Assembly (NCBI GenBank): GCA_963169165.1
Contig: CAUJFL010000124.1
Coordinates: 1 to 37,817 of the forward strand
Direction of reading: 5' to 3'
Origin: Myxococcota bacterium
GTDB lineage: Bacteria > Myxococcota_A > Polyangia > Polyangiales > Polyangiaceae
Length of the DNA stretch: 37,817 bases
The notes under the pieces are model-generated. The model had not been told where the DNA came from, searched no databases, and saw only the letters and a list, made by a program, of their open reading frames with translations. A program made the position numbers and the translations under genes. This document shows positions 1-8,346 of this stretch, piece by piece. Each line of letters opens with the position of its first letter. The first letter of the stretch is position 1.

Positions 1-2391
1 GTGACGGGGGGACCTCGAGGCGACGCGTTCGCGCTGCTCGCGCAGCCGCTCGACCTCGGCGCGAAGGGGACGGGCGAGGCCCGCGCGCTCGGCGCGGTGG
101 GCGGCACGGTCTCGTTGCTCACCGTCCGCGCGCTCGGGCCCGAGCAGTTCGTCGCGGTCGTGGCCACCAGGACCGAGCGCGGCCACCTCGTGCTCGCGGC
201 GGTCATCGGCGCGGACGGAGCGCTGCGCGGGAAGCTCGTCGAGGTTCATCAGTCGGCCGAGCCCGTCACCTGGATCGACGCCGTGTCCGCGGGCCCGGAC
301 GTCGCCGTGCTCCTCGCGTCGAGCGCAGGAGGCGCCGCGACCGTTCGCGCCTCGATCCTCGGCGCGACCGGGCTCTCGGCGAGCGCCGCGGCGTCGATCG
401 CGGTCGGCGCCCGCGCGTGGGCGGCCGCTTCCACGAAGGACGGCCCGCTGCTCGTCACGATGGCCAGCGACGGCGGGAGAGATCGCGTGCGAGTCCAGCC
501 GATCGACCCGCAACGAAAGGCTCCCAGCCCGCCGACGCTCCTCGCCGAGGCGGCGCGCATCGCGCCAGAGGTCGAGGTCGTCTCGACGCCCGACGGCGCG
601 ATCGTGGCGTGGACGGAGGGCGACGACGGCGAGGGGAGGGTCCGGCTCGCGCGCGTCGTCGGAGGCAAGCTCGCGGGCACGCCTCGAGCAGCGGGCGAGT
701 CGGCCGGCGATCAGGCGCTGCTCGGGCTCGAGGCGTCTCGCGACAAGATCCTCGTGGCGTGGGAAGACGGCGGCGCCGTTCACCGCGCGACCCGACGAGT
801 CGAGCTGGCGACGCTCTCCTCAGACCTCGCGACGCCGTTCGGGCGCACGCACATGTCGCTCGGGACTCCCGACGCGGGCGCGCCGATGCTCGCGCCGCTC
901 GCCGACGGCTTCGCGCTGCTCGGGCTCGCGCGGGCCTGCGCGAAGGAAGCCGCGTCGTGCGGCGACGCTCCAATCGGGCCAGTGTACGTACGCGCGTCGG
1001 GCGATCTCGGGCACGTCCGCGCCGTGCCGCTCACCGTGGACAGGCTCGCGGGCGAGGCGCCCGAGGGGGCCTGGGGCCTCGCGTGCGGTGAGCGCGCGTG
1101 CCTCGCCGCGGCCTCGGGGCCCGACGAGCTCTTCGGGGTCTCGCTCGACGGCGACGTCTCCGAGGTCACGTCACCGCTGCCCGCGGCGCGACGAACAGGA
1201 GCGCCCGCGGTCCGCGCGAGCGGCGTCATCCTGAGAGGCCGGCGCCTCGCGTCGACCTCGCACGCCCGCCTCGCGTCGTCGTGGCTCTTCGCGACGGTGA
1301 CAGAGCACGCCGAGGGCACGCCGCCCCCTCCGTTGCCACCCGACGTCGACGCGCGCGCGGAGGCCGAGAAAGATCGCCTCCACGAGAAGAACCCCAAGCG
1401 AGGTTCGGCGCGCGGCGCGATGGTGCGGCTGGTCTCCGTCGACGACAAGGATCGCGCGTCGCCGCCCGTGACGCTCTCGGTGCGCGCGCTGTCGACCGGC
1501 GGCGTGGCCATCGCGCCGTCGGCGGCGGCTGACGAGGCGGTCGTCGCGTGGGTCGCCCGCGACGACGGCGACCCGCAGGTGTTCTTGACCCGCGTGGGAC
1601 CGGACGCGAAGCGCCGCGGCCAGACGATGCTCACCTCCGCGAAGGGCGATGTCTCCGAGGTCGCGCTCGCCGCCGTGCCCGACGGGTACCTCGTGGTCTG
1701 GGTCGACGAGCGCGACGGCAACGGGGAGGTGTACGCCGCGCGCGTCGACAAGGTGCTGCGCAAGCTCGGGCCCGAGCAGCGGATCACCCAGGCCAAGGGC
1801 AACGCGTCGAGCCTCGCGGTCCGCGTCGTGGGCTCCGAGGCGTGGGTGGCGTTCTCCGATTCGCGCGGGATCGAGAGCGGCGCGGGCGACGTCTTCATGG
1901 CGAAGCTCGATGTCGCGAAGGCGACCAAGAGGGCGGAGGAGCTGCGCCTCGCGTCGACGGCGCAGCACGCGCGCGCCTTGCGCTTCGTCGGCACGCCCAC
2001 GGGGCTGTCGATCCTGTTCGTCGACACCCCCGCGGGCGCCACGGGCGGGAGCTGGGTCGGCCGCAGGGTACCGCTCGGCGCGAACGGAGACCCGCAGCCC
2101 GCGGCGCCGCTCGCGCTGCCCGACGCGGGCGACCCCACGAGCCTCGACGTCGCATGCGACGCGCAGGGCTGCAGGCTCGCGGTCGTTCGCCGGACCTCGG
2201 ACGGGCTCACGCTGGCGGCTGGCGCGTTGTCACCCGATGGCGCCGTGACGCTCCACGAGCTCTACCCGCTGCTGGCCGCGCCAGGCACCGCGCACGATCC
2301 GATGCTCGCGGGCGACTCGATCGTGGTCGCCGATGACGGCGCGATCGCGGGCGAGGGGAGGCTCAGGCGCATCGCCGTCAAGTGGCGCTGA
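1..2391 (+). CDS. Beta-propeller-like repeat protein, 5' end truncated
   Basis: The frame is open from the first base, so the true start is probably upstream and the visible 796 residues are a C-terminal part. The protein contains recurring blades with a shared core of hydrophobic-Ala-Trp followed by Asp/Glu-Asp-Gly, for example IVAWTEGDDGE near residue 202, VVAWVARDDGD near 512 and VVWVDERDGN near 564. Such repeats resemble the beta-propeller repeats common in large myxobacterial surface proteins. No catalytic motif is recognised. The stop lies 36 bp before the next gene, so both could share a transcript. Secretion is a guess, because the N-terminus is not in the window. Function unknown. 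Confidence 0.75.
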   Translation: MTGGPRGDAFALLAQPLDLGAKGTGEARALGAVGGTVSLLTVRALGPEQFVAVVATRTERGHLVLAAVIGADGALRGKLVEVHQSAEPVTWIDAVSAGPDVAVLLASSAGGAATVRASILGATGLSASAAASIAVGARAWAAASTKDGPLLVTMASDGGRDRVRVQPIDPQRKAPSPPTLLAEAARIAPEVEVVSTPDGAIVAWTEGDDGEGRVRLARVVGGKLAGTPRAAGESAGDQALLGLEASRDKILVAWEDGGAVHRATRRVELATLSSDLATPFGRTHMSLGTPDAGAPMLAPLADGFALLGLARACAKEAASCGDAPIGPVYVRASGDLGHVRAVPLTVDRLAGEAPEGAWGLACGERACLAAASGPDELFGVSLDGDVSEVTSPLPAARRTGAPAVRASGVILRGRRLASTSHARLASSWLFATVTEHAEGTPPPPLPPDVDARAEAEKDRLHEKNPKRGSARGAMVRLVSVDDKDRASPPVTLSVRALSTGGVAIAPSAAADEAVVAWVARDDGDPQVFLTRVGPDAKRRGQTMLTSAKGDVSEVALAAVPDGYLVVWVDERDGNGEVYAARVDKVLRKLGPEQRITQAKGNASSLAVRVVGSEAWVAFSDSRGIESGAGDVFMAKLDVAKATKRAEELRLASTAQHARALRFVGTPTGLSILFVDTPAGATGGSWVGRRVPLGANGDPQPAAPLALPDAGDPTSLDVACDAQGCRLAVVRRTSDGLTLAAGALSPDGAVTLHELYPLLAAPGTAHDPMLAGDSIVVADDGAIAGEGRLRRIAVKWR

Positions 2392-2427
2392 GCCGGAACC
2401 CCCCGAGCCTCGAGTTGTCATGGCACC

Positions 2428-5400
2428 ATGCGCTCGATGGTCCGCGTCGTAATCGTCCCGTTGTGTGTCGCGGTCTGTGCGGGGTGTCGCGCAGAGTCGA
2501 GCCCGCGCGGCGCGGTCGCGAGCGCGACACCGACGTCGTCCTCGGCCGCGCCTCGAGAGGCTCCCGCGCCGAGGGATCGGCACCCCGCTCGACGCGGGCT
2601 CGGCTCTCTCTCGGCCCGCGTCCCCGGCACAAACCAGATCGTGGGCGGCGTGTCGCTCGTGTCGCACAGGGTGACCGCCACCGTGCGCGCGGGCTTCGCG
2701 CGCACCGAGATCGAAGAGGTCTGGCGCAACGACGATCCGCGCGCGCTCGAGGGGACCTTCACGTTCGCGCTCCCCGCCGCCGCGGCGATCACCAGGCTGG
2801 CGCTCGAGGTCGACGGCAAGCTCGTCGAGGGCGAGCTGGTCGAGCAGAAGCGCGCCGCCACGATCTTCCGCGGGATCGTCGACGACACCGTGCGCCCGCG
2901 CGACCCGGCGCTGCTCGATCAGCGAGGGGGCAAGGTCGACCTCAAGATTTTCCCGCTGCCGCCGCGTGGCGGAACCCGACGCGTCGTGCTCGCTTATGAC
3001 GAAATCCTGCCAGAGCGCGCGGACCGGGGCGTCTACGTCCTGCCGTTGACCTCGGGGACCGAGAGGGAGACGACGGCGGGCGAGCTGCGCGTCGACGTCA
3101 CCGTCGAAGGAGCGTCGGCGGTCACCTCCGAGGACCCGATCACCCAGCTCTCCGAAGGCCGTCATCGAGTCTCACGCGAAGCGAGAGAGGTCGCGCCGAA
3201 GAGCGATCTGGTCGTGCGCTACACCCGCCCGCACGCGGCCGTCCAGCGCTTCACCCCGCGACCCGGAGAGGCGGGCGCCGCGAAGGGCGAGACCGCGTCA
3301 GGCTTCGTGACAGCGCGCCTCGCGGTGCCGCCCGCTGCGGCCACGAGCACAGCCGACCCGCGGGTCTACGTCGTCGACGTCGGGCACGGACAGCCCGCCG
3401 ACGCGCTCGTCGACGCGTGGGAGGTGATCGACGCCGCCCTCGCCGCCGCGCCCGACGGCGCCCCGTTCGCGGTGCTGGCCTGCGACTCCGCTTGCGAGTC
3501 GTTCCCTCCGTCGGGGCTCGGCGCGAACACCGCGGAGGCGCGCGGCGCGTTCACGCGATGGTCGACGTCGCTCTCTCCGCGCGGGGCCTCCGATCTGGCC
3601 GGGATGCTCCTCGACGCCGCCCGCGTCGCGGGCCCGCGCGGCGCCGTCGCGTGGTTCACGCGCGGCGCCGCGACGGCGGGAGAGCCCACGGCAGCTGATA
3701 TCGCCGCGCGGGTGAGGGCGGCGTCGCCGACACCCCGCGCGCTGCACGTGCTGGGGACCGGACCGTTCGTCGACGAACCCGCGCTCCGCGCGCTGTCCGA
3801 AGCGCTCGGGGCGACCCTCACGAGACTCACACCGGGCGACGCGCCTCGACAGGCCGCGCGCCTCGATCGTCCCGTGCTGCATGGCGCGAACCTCGTGGTC
3901 CCGACCGGCATGAGCCTCGTCGCGCCGACCAAGCTGCCCGCGCTGGCAGCGGGAGACGAGCTGGTCGTGAGCGCGCGCGCGACCCCCGACGTCACCGGTG
4001 ACGTCACGCTCACGGGCGAGCTCGACGGCGCGCCCGTCTCCGTCACAGAAAAGGTGCCAGCAGGCGCGGGCGAGAGCACGCCGCTGCTCGGCTCGGTCTG
4101 GGCGCGCGCGCGGATCACCTCCCTCGCTTCCATGGGCGATCCGTCGCTGGACAAGGAGATCGCCAAGCTGTCGCGCGATTTCCATGTGCTGTCGCCGCGG
4201 ACCTCCTTTCTCGTGCTCGAGAACGAGGCGATGTTCGCGGCGTTCGGGATCCCGCGCACGAGCCGACGCCCCGACGCCCAGCAGCCTCCGACGGCGAGCG
4301 GCAGCGCCCCCGCGCGAAAGGCGAGCGCCGTCGGTCCCTCGAGCGTCGGAGGCGCGACGAGCGGAGGAGTCGCTGGTCCCATGAGCGTCGGCGGCGCCGG
4401 GAGCGGGATGGGCAGCGGAGCCATCGGCGGTGGTGACGTGGGCGGGCTCGGTGGTCTGGGGCAGGGGTCGCCCTCGGTCGACAGACCGCGCGCACGAGTC
4501 GCGCTCGGCGCGGTGAACAGCTCGCCGCCGGATCGCCTCCCGCGCGACGTCGCGACGCGGTCTGCACATCGAGGGCTCGCGAGGTTTCGTCGATGCGCGG
4601 AGCTGGCGCTGGCGGTCGATCCCGGGGCCGTCGGGCGGGTCTCGGTGACGGCGATGGTTGGCCCAGACGGCTCCGTCCAGAGCGCCGTCGCGACCCCGAG
4701 CGGCGTGTCATCACAGGCCGCGACCTGCATGTCGGCGGCGACGCGCGCGCTCCGGTTTCCGTCGACCGAGGGCGGCCCCGCGCGGGTGTCGTTCACGGTG
4801 TCCGTGTCGCGAGACGAGCGCCCGATCGCCTCGAAGCCCACGGGCGGGCTCTTCGGCCAGCCCGTCCCCACCTTCAGCCCGGCGCGGGCCAGCGACGCGT
4901 GGCTCGCGGTCGGTGACGATGAGATCGGCAAGGCGATGTCGACACGAGATCGCGATCCACAGAACCGCCGCGCGCACGAGGCGCTCGTTCTCGCGCTGTC
5001 ACGCCACGGACGGGACGCGACCGACGCCGCTCGAGCCTGGGTCGCGGCGGACCCCGACGAAGCGCGCGCGCATGGGGCCCTGGCCGAGGCGCTGGCCGCT
5101 GGCGGCGCGCTGAGAGATGCCGCGTTCGAGCTCGGCGCGGTCGCGTCGCTCGATCCGGGCACCTCAGCGGCCCAGCTCGCGGCCGCGCGCGCGTTCGCGG
5201 GCGCCGGAGACGCTCGACGCGCGTGCGCTCATGTCCGTGCCGCGAGCGCGTCGCGTGACGCCACACCCCAAGCGCGGGCCGAGGCGTTGCGCTGCCGCGC
5301 CGAGGTCCTCGGTGATGCCTCGGCGCGCGCCGAGGCGCGGGAGCTGTCGGACAAGCACCCAGCGTTCAAGGCGGTCGCCGACGGGGGCTCGGAGATCGAG

Positions 5401-5748
5401 CTGGGAACGCCCGGCGCGCTCCGCTTCGAGTCCAGGTGCGCCGAGTGTCCTCCGATCTACGTCCTCACGCCCACCGGCCGCGTGGTCGCGGCGGTGGCGC
5501 CGTCCAGGGCCGTCGCGACCGCGCGCCGCGTCGACGCCGCGCTGACCACGTCGGGCACGTACCGCGTGGTGTTCGCCGGCGCCGCACCCAGCGTCGAATC
5601 CGAGCTCGTGTTGACCACGCCGAATGGTCCGCAGACGTTCAAGGTCCCGCCGGGCTCGCGCACGCTCGCGTCCGTCGAGGTCCAGCTCCCGCCGCTCGGG
5701 TTCGGCTTCGGGTCAGGGTTCGGCCCCAGACCCGTCGTGGCGTACTGA
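2428..5748 (+). CDS. VIT-domain lipoprotein with degenerate VWA, AgmX/PglI C-terminal-type domain and TPR-like repeats
   Basis: 1106 aa. The N-terminus has a short basic segment, a hydrophobic stretch and a lipobox-like VCAGC with Cys20, predicting a lipoprotein. Residues about 70-195 form a VIT (vault/inter-alpha-trypsin) domain, with landmarks such as EEVWRNDDPRALEGTF and GGTRRVVLAYDE. In VIT proteins a VWA domain normally follows. Here residues 311-470 look like a VWA fold, but the MIDAS DxSxS is replaced by DVGHG, so metal-dependent adhesion is unlikely. A Gly/Ser-rich linker covers about 632-682. Residues 714-797 match the AgmX/PglI C-terminal pattern, with two conserved-position cysteines (RRCAEL and ATCMSAATRALRFP), a TonB-like fold. 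Ala-rich helical TPR-like repeats occupy about 846-976, and the protein ends in a Gly/Phe-rich tail. The role is probably in envelope protein interactions. Exact function unknown. A second in-frame ATG lies at 2437; no clear ribosome-binding site chooses between them. Confidence 0.85.
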   Translation: MRSMVRVVIVPLCVAVCAGCRAESSPRGAVASATPTSSSAAPREAPAPRDRHPARRGLGSLSARVPGTNQIVGGVSLVSHRVTATVRAGFARTEIEEVWRNDDPRALEGTFTFALPAAAAITRLALEVDGKLVEGELVEQKRAATIFRGIVDDTVRPRDPALLDQRGGKVDLKIFPLPPRGGTRRVVLAYDEILPERADRGVYVLPLTSGTERETTAGELRVDVTVEGASAVTSEDPITQLSEGRHRVSREAREVAPKSDLVVRYTRPHAAVQRFTPRPGEAGAAKGETASGFVTARLAVPPAAATSTADPRVYVVDVGHGQPADALVDAWEVIDAALAAAPDGAPFAVLACDSACESFPPSGLGANTAEARGAFTRWSTSLSPRGASDLAGMLLDAARVAGPRGAVAWFTRGAATAGEPTAADIAARVRAASPTPRALHVLGTGPFVDEPALRALSEALGATLTRLTPGDAPRQAARLDRPVLHGANLVVPTGMSLVAPTKLPALAAGDELVVSARATPDVTGDVTLTGELDGAPVSVTEKVPAGAGESTPLLGSVWARARITSLASMGDPSLDKEIAKLSRDFHVLSPRTSFLVLENEAMFAAFGIPRTSRRPDAQQPPTASGSAPARKASAVGPSSVGGATSGGVAGPMSVGGAGSGMGSGAIGGGDVGGLGGLGQGSPSVDRPRARVALGAVNSSPPDRLPRDVATRSAHRGLARFRRCAELALAVDPGAVGRVSVTAMVGPDGSVQSAVATPSGVSSQAATCMSAATRALRFPSTEGGPARVSFTVSVSRDERPIASKPTGGLFGQPVPTFSPARASDAWLAVGDDEIGKAMSTRDRDPQNRRAHEALVLALSRHGRDATDAARAWVAADPDEARAHGALAEALAAGGALRDAAFELGAVASLDPGTSAAQLAAARAFAGAGDARRACAHVRAASASRDATPQARAEALRCRAEVLGDASARAEARELSDKHPAFKAVADGGSEIELGTPGALRFESRCAECPPIYVLTPTGRVVAAVAPSRAVATARRVDAALTTSGTYRVVFAGAAPSVESELVLTTPNGPQTFKVPPGSRTLASVEVQLPPLGFGFGSGFGPRPVVAY

Positions 5749-5868
5749 TCCGAGGGCAACCCAGGGCTCTCACGCGCGCGTCCAATTGTCGCATAAGATG
5801 CATTATGTAAACTAATCCAGCCCGCTGTTGAAAGCGCGCCTCTCGGCGCTCGCCGCGTCGGCCGAGAA

Positions 5869-5902
5869 TGAAAACGGCCGACACCCGTGAGGATGTCGGC
5901 CG
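5869..5902 (-). terminator. Rho-independent terminator of tRNA-Leu
   Basis: Read on the minus strand, a perfect 9-bp GC-rich stem (CGGCCGACA paired with TGTCGGCCG, 5875-5902) has a 10-nt loop and is followed at once by TTTTC (5874-5870). It begins 17 nt after the tRNA 3' end. There is no U-tract on the plus-strand side, so it should act only on minus-strand transcription. Confidence 0.8.
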
Positions 5903-5918
5903 CTCGTTCGAGGGGTTG

Positions 5919-6000
5919 TGCGAAGGACGAGACTTGAACTCGTACGGTGTTACCCGCTAGCACCTCAAGCTAGTGCGTCTGCCAATTCCGCCACCTTCGC
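5919..6000 (-). tRNA. tRNA-Leu(GAG)
   Basis: An 82-nt class II tRNA on the minus strand. The acceptor stem GCGAAGG pairs with CCTTCGC, with discriminator A at 5919. The D-arm is GCGGAATTGGCAGACGC. The anticodon stem CTAGC/GCTAG holds the loop TTGAGGT, giving anticodon GAG. The variable region CGGGTAACACCG forms an extra arm, and the T-arm is ACGAG-TTCAAGT-CTCGT. The 3' CCA is not encoded (CAA follows), so it must be added enzymatically. It decodes CUC/CUU, and CUC is a heavily used Leu codon in this window. Promoter and terminator are both visible, so it is a single-gene unit. Confidence 0.95.
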
Positions 6001-6039
6001 GGGTGTCCGACCGCGCTCATCGCCCGGCCAGGGCCGCGG

Positions 6040-6067
6040 AAAGTACTCAGCGCGGCGCCGTTGTCAA
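6040..6067 (-). promoter_or_regulatory. Sigma-70-type promoter of tRNA-Leu
   Basis: On the minus strand there is a consensus TTGACA (6067-6062), a 16-nt spacer and TACTTT (6045-6040). The predicted transcript starts near 6033, leaving about a 33-nt leader before the tRNA at 6000. The -35 hexamer overlaps the TGA stop (6066-6064) of the upstream kinase gene. Confidence 0.6.
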
Positions 6068-7149
6068 GCAGACTCGCGCGGCGGCGTGAGCGCGGCGGTC
6101 ACCTCGGCGAGATCGAACGGCTTTCGCACCCAGGTGTCGCAGTGGCGCAGCAGCTCGTCGGGAGGACACGCGTTGCCGGAGATCAGCACCACGCGCACCT
6201 GCGGGTTCGCGGCGCGGAGCGAGGCGATGATCGAGGCGCCGCCGTCGCCAAGCGGTGACAGATCGAGCAGCGCCGCGTCGAAGCCGTGTCCGCGCGTCGC
6301 GCGCTCGATCTCGGCGTGGTCTCGGGCGCACGCGACCTCGGCGCCGCGACCGCCGAGCGCGGTCTCGAGCAGCACGAGCACCGCCGCGTCGTCCTCGACG
6401 ATCAGCAGGCGCATTCCGTCGAGCGCGTCGGTCGCGGCCAGCGCCCGTGTGCGCCCTGACCGTTCGGCCGCGCGAGGCCAGCGGAGCTCGAACGTCGCTC
6501 CGACCGCAGACGGGACCAAGCAGAGCTCGCCACCGAGCGTCCGCGCGAGCGCGCGCGAGTGCGCGAGGCCCACGCCCGCACCTCCAGGCCGCGCCGACGC
6601 CGACCCGGTGAACAGCACGCGCTTCATCTGCTCCGGGACACCGGGGCCTCGGTCGGAGACACGCACGACCACCTCGTCGCCGTCGGAGCGCGCGTCGATC
6701 TCTACCGAGGCACCTTCCGGCGAGAACGCGATCGCGTTGAACAGCAAGTTCGTCACGACCTGGAGCGCCTGACGGGCGTCGTCGACGAGCGCGACGTCGC
6801 CGCTCACCGCGACGGACAGCGTCACCCGCCGCGCGTCGGCTTGAGGCAGCGCGCCACTCACGGCCTCTTCGACCACGCACGTGAGCTCTTCTTCGATCGA
6901 CGAGGCCCCAGTGTCCGCGCCGATCGCCTTGCGCGCGACGATCCGGCCATCATGGGCTCGCGCCAGCGCGATCTCGACCGCGCGCCTCGCCTCGGGCGGG
7001 AGCTCTGTGCCGTCGACGGCGCGCTCGAGCCATCCCACGACCACCGTCAGCGCGTTGGCGACCTCGTGCAGCGAGCCTCGAAGATCGCGGCGTGGGTCGG
7101 CGAGCGACGCGGACTCGGAAGGTATCGGCGCGCTCCAGCGAGACGGCAC
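6064..7149 (-). CDS. Soluble hybrid sensor histidine kinase with C-terminal receiver domain
   Basis: 361 aa. An H-box-like SLHEVANALTVVVGWLE holds candidate phospho-acceptor His28. The HATPase part shows an N-box (NLLFNAIAFSPEG, 134-146), the DRGPG motif (166-170) and a G2-type GGAGVGL (189-195). From about 246 a receiver domain follows with acidic pair Asp253/254, phospho-acceptor Asp296 (LLDLS), Ser324 and Lys343 (VRKPF). No membrane segment or sensor domain is seen, so it is cytosolic, and input must come through a partner or the short N-terminus. The start is a GTG; AGGG about 9 nt upstream is a plausible ribosome-binding site. It is divergent from the gsp operon, with a 188-bp shared control region, which makes regulation of secretion a possible but unproven role. 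Confidence 0.88.
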   Translation of the reverse strand: MPSRWSAPIPSESASLADPRRDLRGSLHEVANALTVVVGWLERAVDGTELPPEARRAVEIALARAHDGRIVARKAIGADTGASSIEEELTCVVEEAVSGALPQADARRVTLSVAVSGDVALVDDARQALQVVTNLLFNAIAFSPEGASVEIDARSDGDEVVVRVSDRGPGVPEQMKRVLFTGSASARPGGAGVGLAHSRALARTLGGELCLVPSAVGATFELRWPRAAERSGRTRALAATDALDGMRLLIVEDDAAVLVLLETALGGRGAEVACARDHAEIERATRGHGFDAALLDLSPLGDGGASIIASLRAANPQVRVVLISGNACPPDELLRHCDTWVRKPFDLAEVTAALTPPRESA

Positions 7150-7174
7150 GGGTGAACCCTAGTCGAAATTCTCC

Positions 7175-7190
7175 GCTGACGCGAGTCAGC
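7175..7190. promoter_or_regulatory. Perfect inverted repeat, candidate activator/operator site
   Basis: GCTGAC-GCGA-GTCAGC is a perfect 6-bp inverted repeat with a 4-bp spacer. It lies 25 bp upstream of the hybrid kinase start and roughly 145-160 bp upstream of the transcript start predicted from the sigma-54 element at 7308. That distance is typical of enhancer-binding protein sites. A plus-strand TTGACA (7198-7203) lies beside it but has no good -10 partner. Confidence 0.4.
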
Positions 7191-7307
7191 GATTCACTTG
7201 ACAGATTGGCAGTGTCGAGCCGCCGTCGCGCGACGCGGCGTCATCGGCGCCCGGACCTCGCCCGCCCTAGATCACCGATTTGACTCGAGGTTCAGAGCCG
7301 CTGGCGG

Positions 7308-7323
7308 TGGCACGTGTGTTGCT
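7308..7323 (+). promoter_or_regulatory. Sigma-54 (-24/-12) promoter element before gspC
   Basis: TGGCACG-TGTG-TTGCT matches the sigma-54 consensus TGGCAC-N5-TTGC exactly, with the required GG-N10-GC spacing (GG 7309-7310, GC 7321-7322). The predicted +1 is near 7334, only 4 nt before the chosen gspC ATG. This implies an almost leaderless transcript, or a slightly later start codon such as the GTG at 7350. No sigma-70 promoter of comparable quality is seen in this spacer. Confidence 0.6.
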
Positions 7324-7337
7324 GTACGTGCCGACGG

Positions 7338-8336
7338 ATGTCGTTCGACTCGGTGCTCAAGCGCTACTTCGCGGTCGTGGTGCTCGCCCTGCTGGCGACG
7401 GCCGCGTACTTCCAGGCGTCCGGCATCACGCAGATCGTGGGGACGGCGCTCGCGGTCGACGACAAGGCGCTCGTCCACGGCGGACCGTTCCCCGAGCGCT
7501 CGAGCGCTGCCGTCACGCAAGCCGGCTACCACACGACCTCGGCCAAGCGCATCATCGAGCGCAACCCGTTCGACTCGGTGACGGGCAACCTCAACCCCCC
7601 CGCCTCCGCGTCGGCGTTCGACTCTGGCCCTCCCCTCCCAGAGACTGACGATCCTTACAGCGCGCACGACTGCGAGCCGGCGCTCAAGATCGTCGCGACC
7701 GCAGTCAGCGACGACGCGACCTGGTCGTTCGCGATGCTCTCCGGCGGCACCGGCGAGGTGCAGGGCTCGTCCCTACGCCGTCAGGGCGACACGTACTCGG
7801 GCAAGCAGGTCTGGTTCATCACGTGGGACCGCGTCTGGCTCATCGGACCGGGCAATTTCTGCCAGATCAAGATGTTCCCGTTCGCGGTCGAGCGCGCCGC
7901 AGCGTCCGCCGCCGCCGCGCACTCGGGCGCGCCTCCCCCCGCCGCCGCCGCGCCCGCGGGCAAGGGCGCGCCGCCGGTCCCCGACGACATCAAGTCCAAG
8001 ATCAAGCGCGTCAGCGCGACCGAGTTCAACGTCGACCGAAGCGTCATCGACAAGGTCCTCGAGAACCAGGCCGTGCTGATGCGCTCAGCCCGCATCGTCC
8101 CAGAGCAGGAGAACGGCAAGACGGTCGGCATCCGCCTCTTCGGCATCCGCCCCGACACCCTGCTCGGCGTCATCGGCATGGAAAACGGCGACCGCCTCGA
8201 GAAGATCAACGGCTTCGACATGGCCAGCCCCGAGAAGGCGCTCGAGGCCTACGCGAGGCTGCGCTCGGCCGACCACCTGACCGTCACCGTCAACCGCCGC
8301 GGGCAGCCGACGACGCTCGATTTCAACATCAAGTGA
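7338..8336 (+). CDS. gspC: Type II secretion system protein GspC
   Basis: 332 aa from the ATG at 7338. A GTG at 7314 would add an unlikely Cys/Arg-rich leader, and that GTG lies inside the sigma-54 element. The family layout is present: a short cytoplasmic start, one membrane helix (about 10-30, YFAVVVLALLATAAYF), a homology region opened by IIERNPFDS and ending near GNFCQIKMFPF, a Pro/Ala linker, and a C-terminal PDZ-like domain (about 240-332) with ENGDRLEKINGFD. GspC is the inner-membrane subunit whose homology region contacts the N0 domain of secretin GspD, which is encoded just downstream. It probably leads the operon. Confidence 0.9.
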   Translation: MSFDSVLKRYFAVVVLALLATAAYFQASGITQIVGTALAVDDKALVHGGPFPERSSAAVTQAGYHTTSAKRIIERNPFDSVTGNLNPPASASAFDSGPPLPETDDPYSAHDCEPALKIVATAVSDDATWSFAMLSGGTGEVQGSSLRRQGDTYSGKQVWFITWDRVWLIGPGNFCQIKMFPFAVERAAASAAAAHSGAPPPAAAAPAGKGAPPVPDDIKSKIKRVSATEFNVDRSVIDKVLENQAVLMRSARIVPEQENGKTVGIRLFGIRPDTLLGVIGMENGDRLEKINGFDMASPEKALEAYARLRSADHLTVTVNRRGQPTTLDFNIK

Positions 8337-8346
8337 GGTCCCACAC

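Noticed and set aside
5875-5902. Terminator hairpin as bidirectional, ending the VIT-domain gene
   Set aside because: The plus-strand side has CTCGTTCG in place of a U-tract after the stem.
5918-6772. Plus-strand frame across the tRNA and kinase gene
   Set aside because: It reads through tRNA-Leu and antisense to conserved HATPase and receiver motifs.
7198-7203. Perfect TTGACA upstream of gspC as a sigma-70 promoter
   Set aside because: No acceptable -10 hexamer occurs 16-18 bp downstream, and the sigma-54 element fits better.
7314-7337. Upstream GTG start for gspC
   Set aside because: It adds MCCCTCRR before the normal GspC start and lies inside the sigma-54 element.
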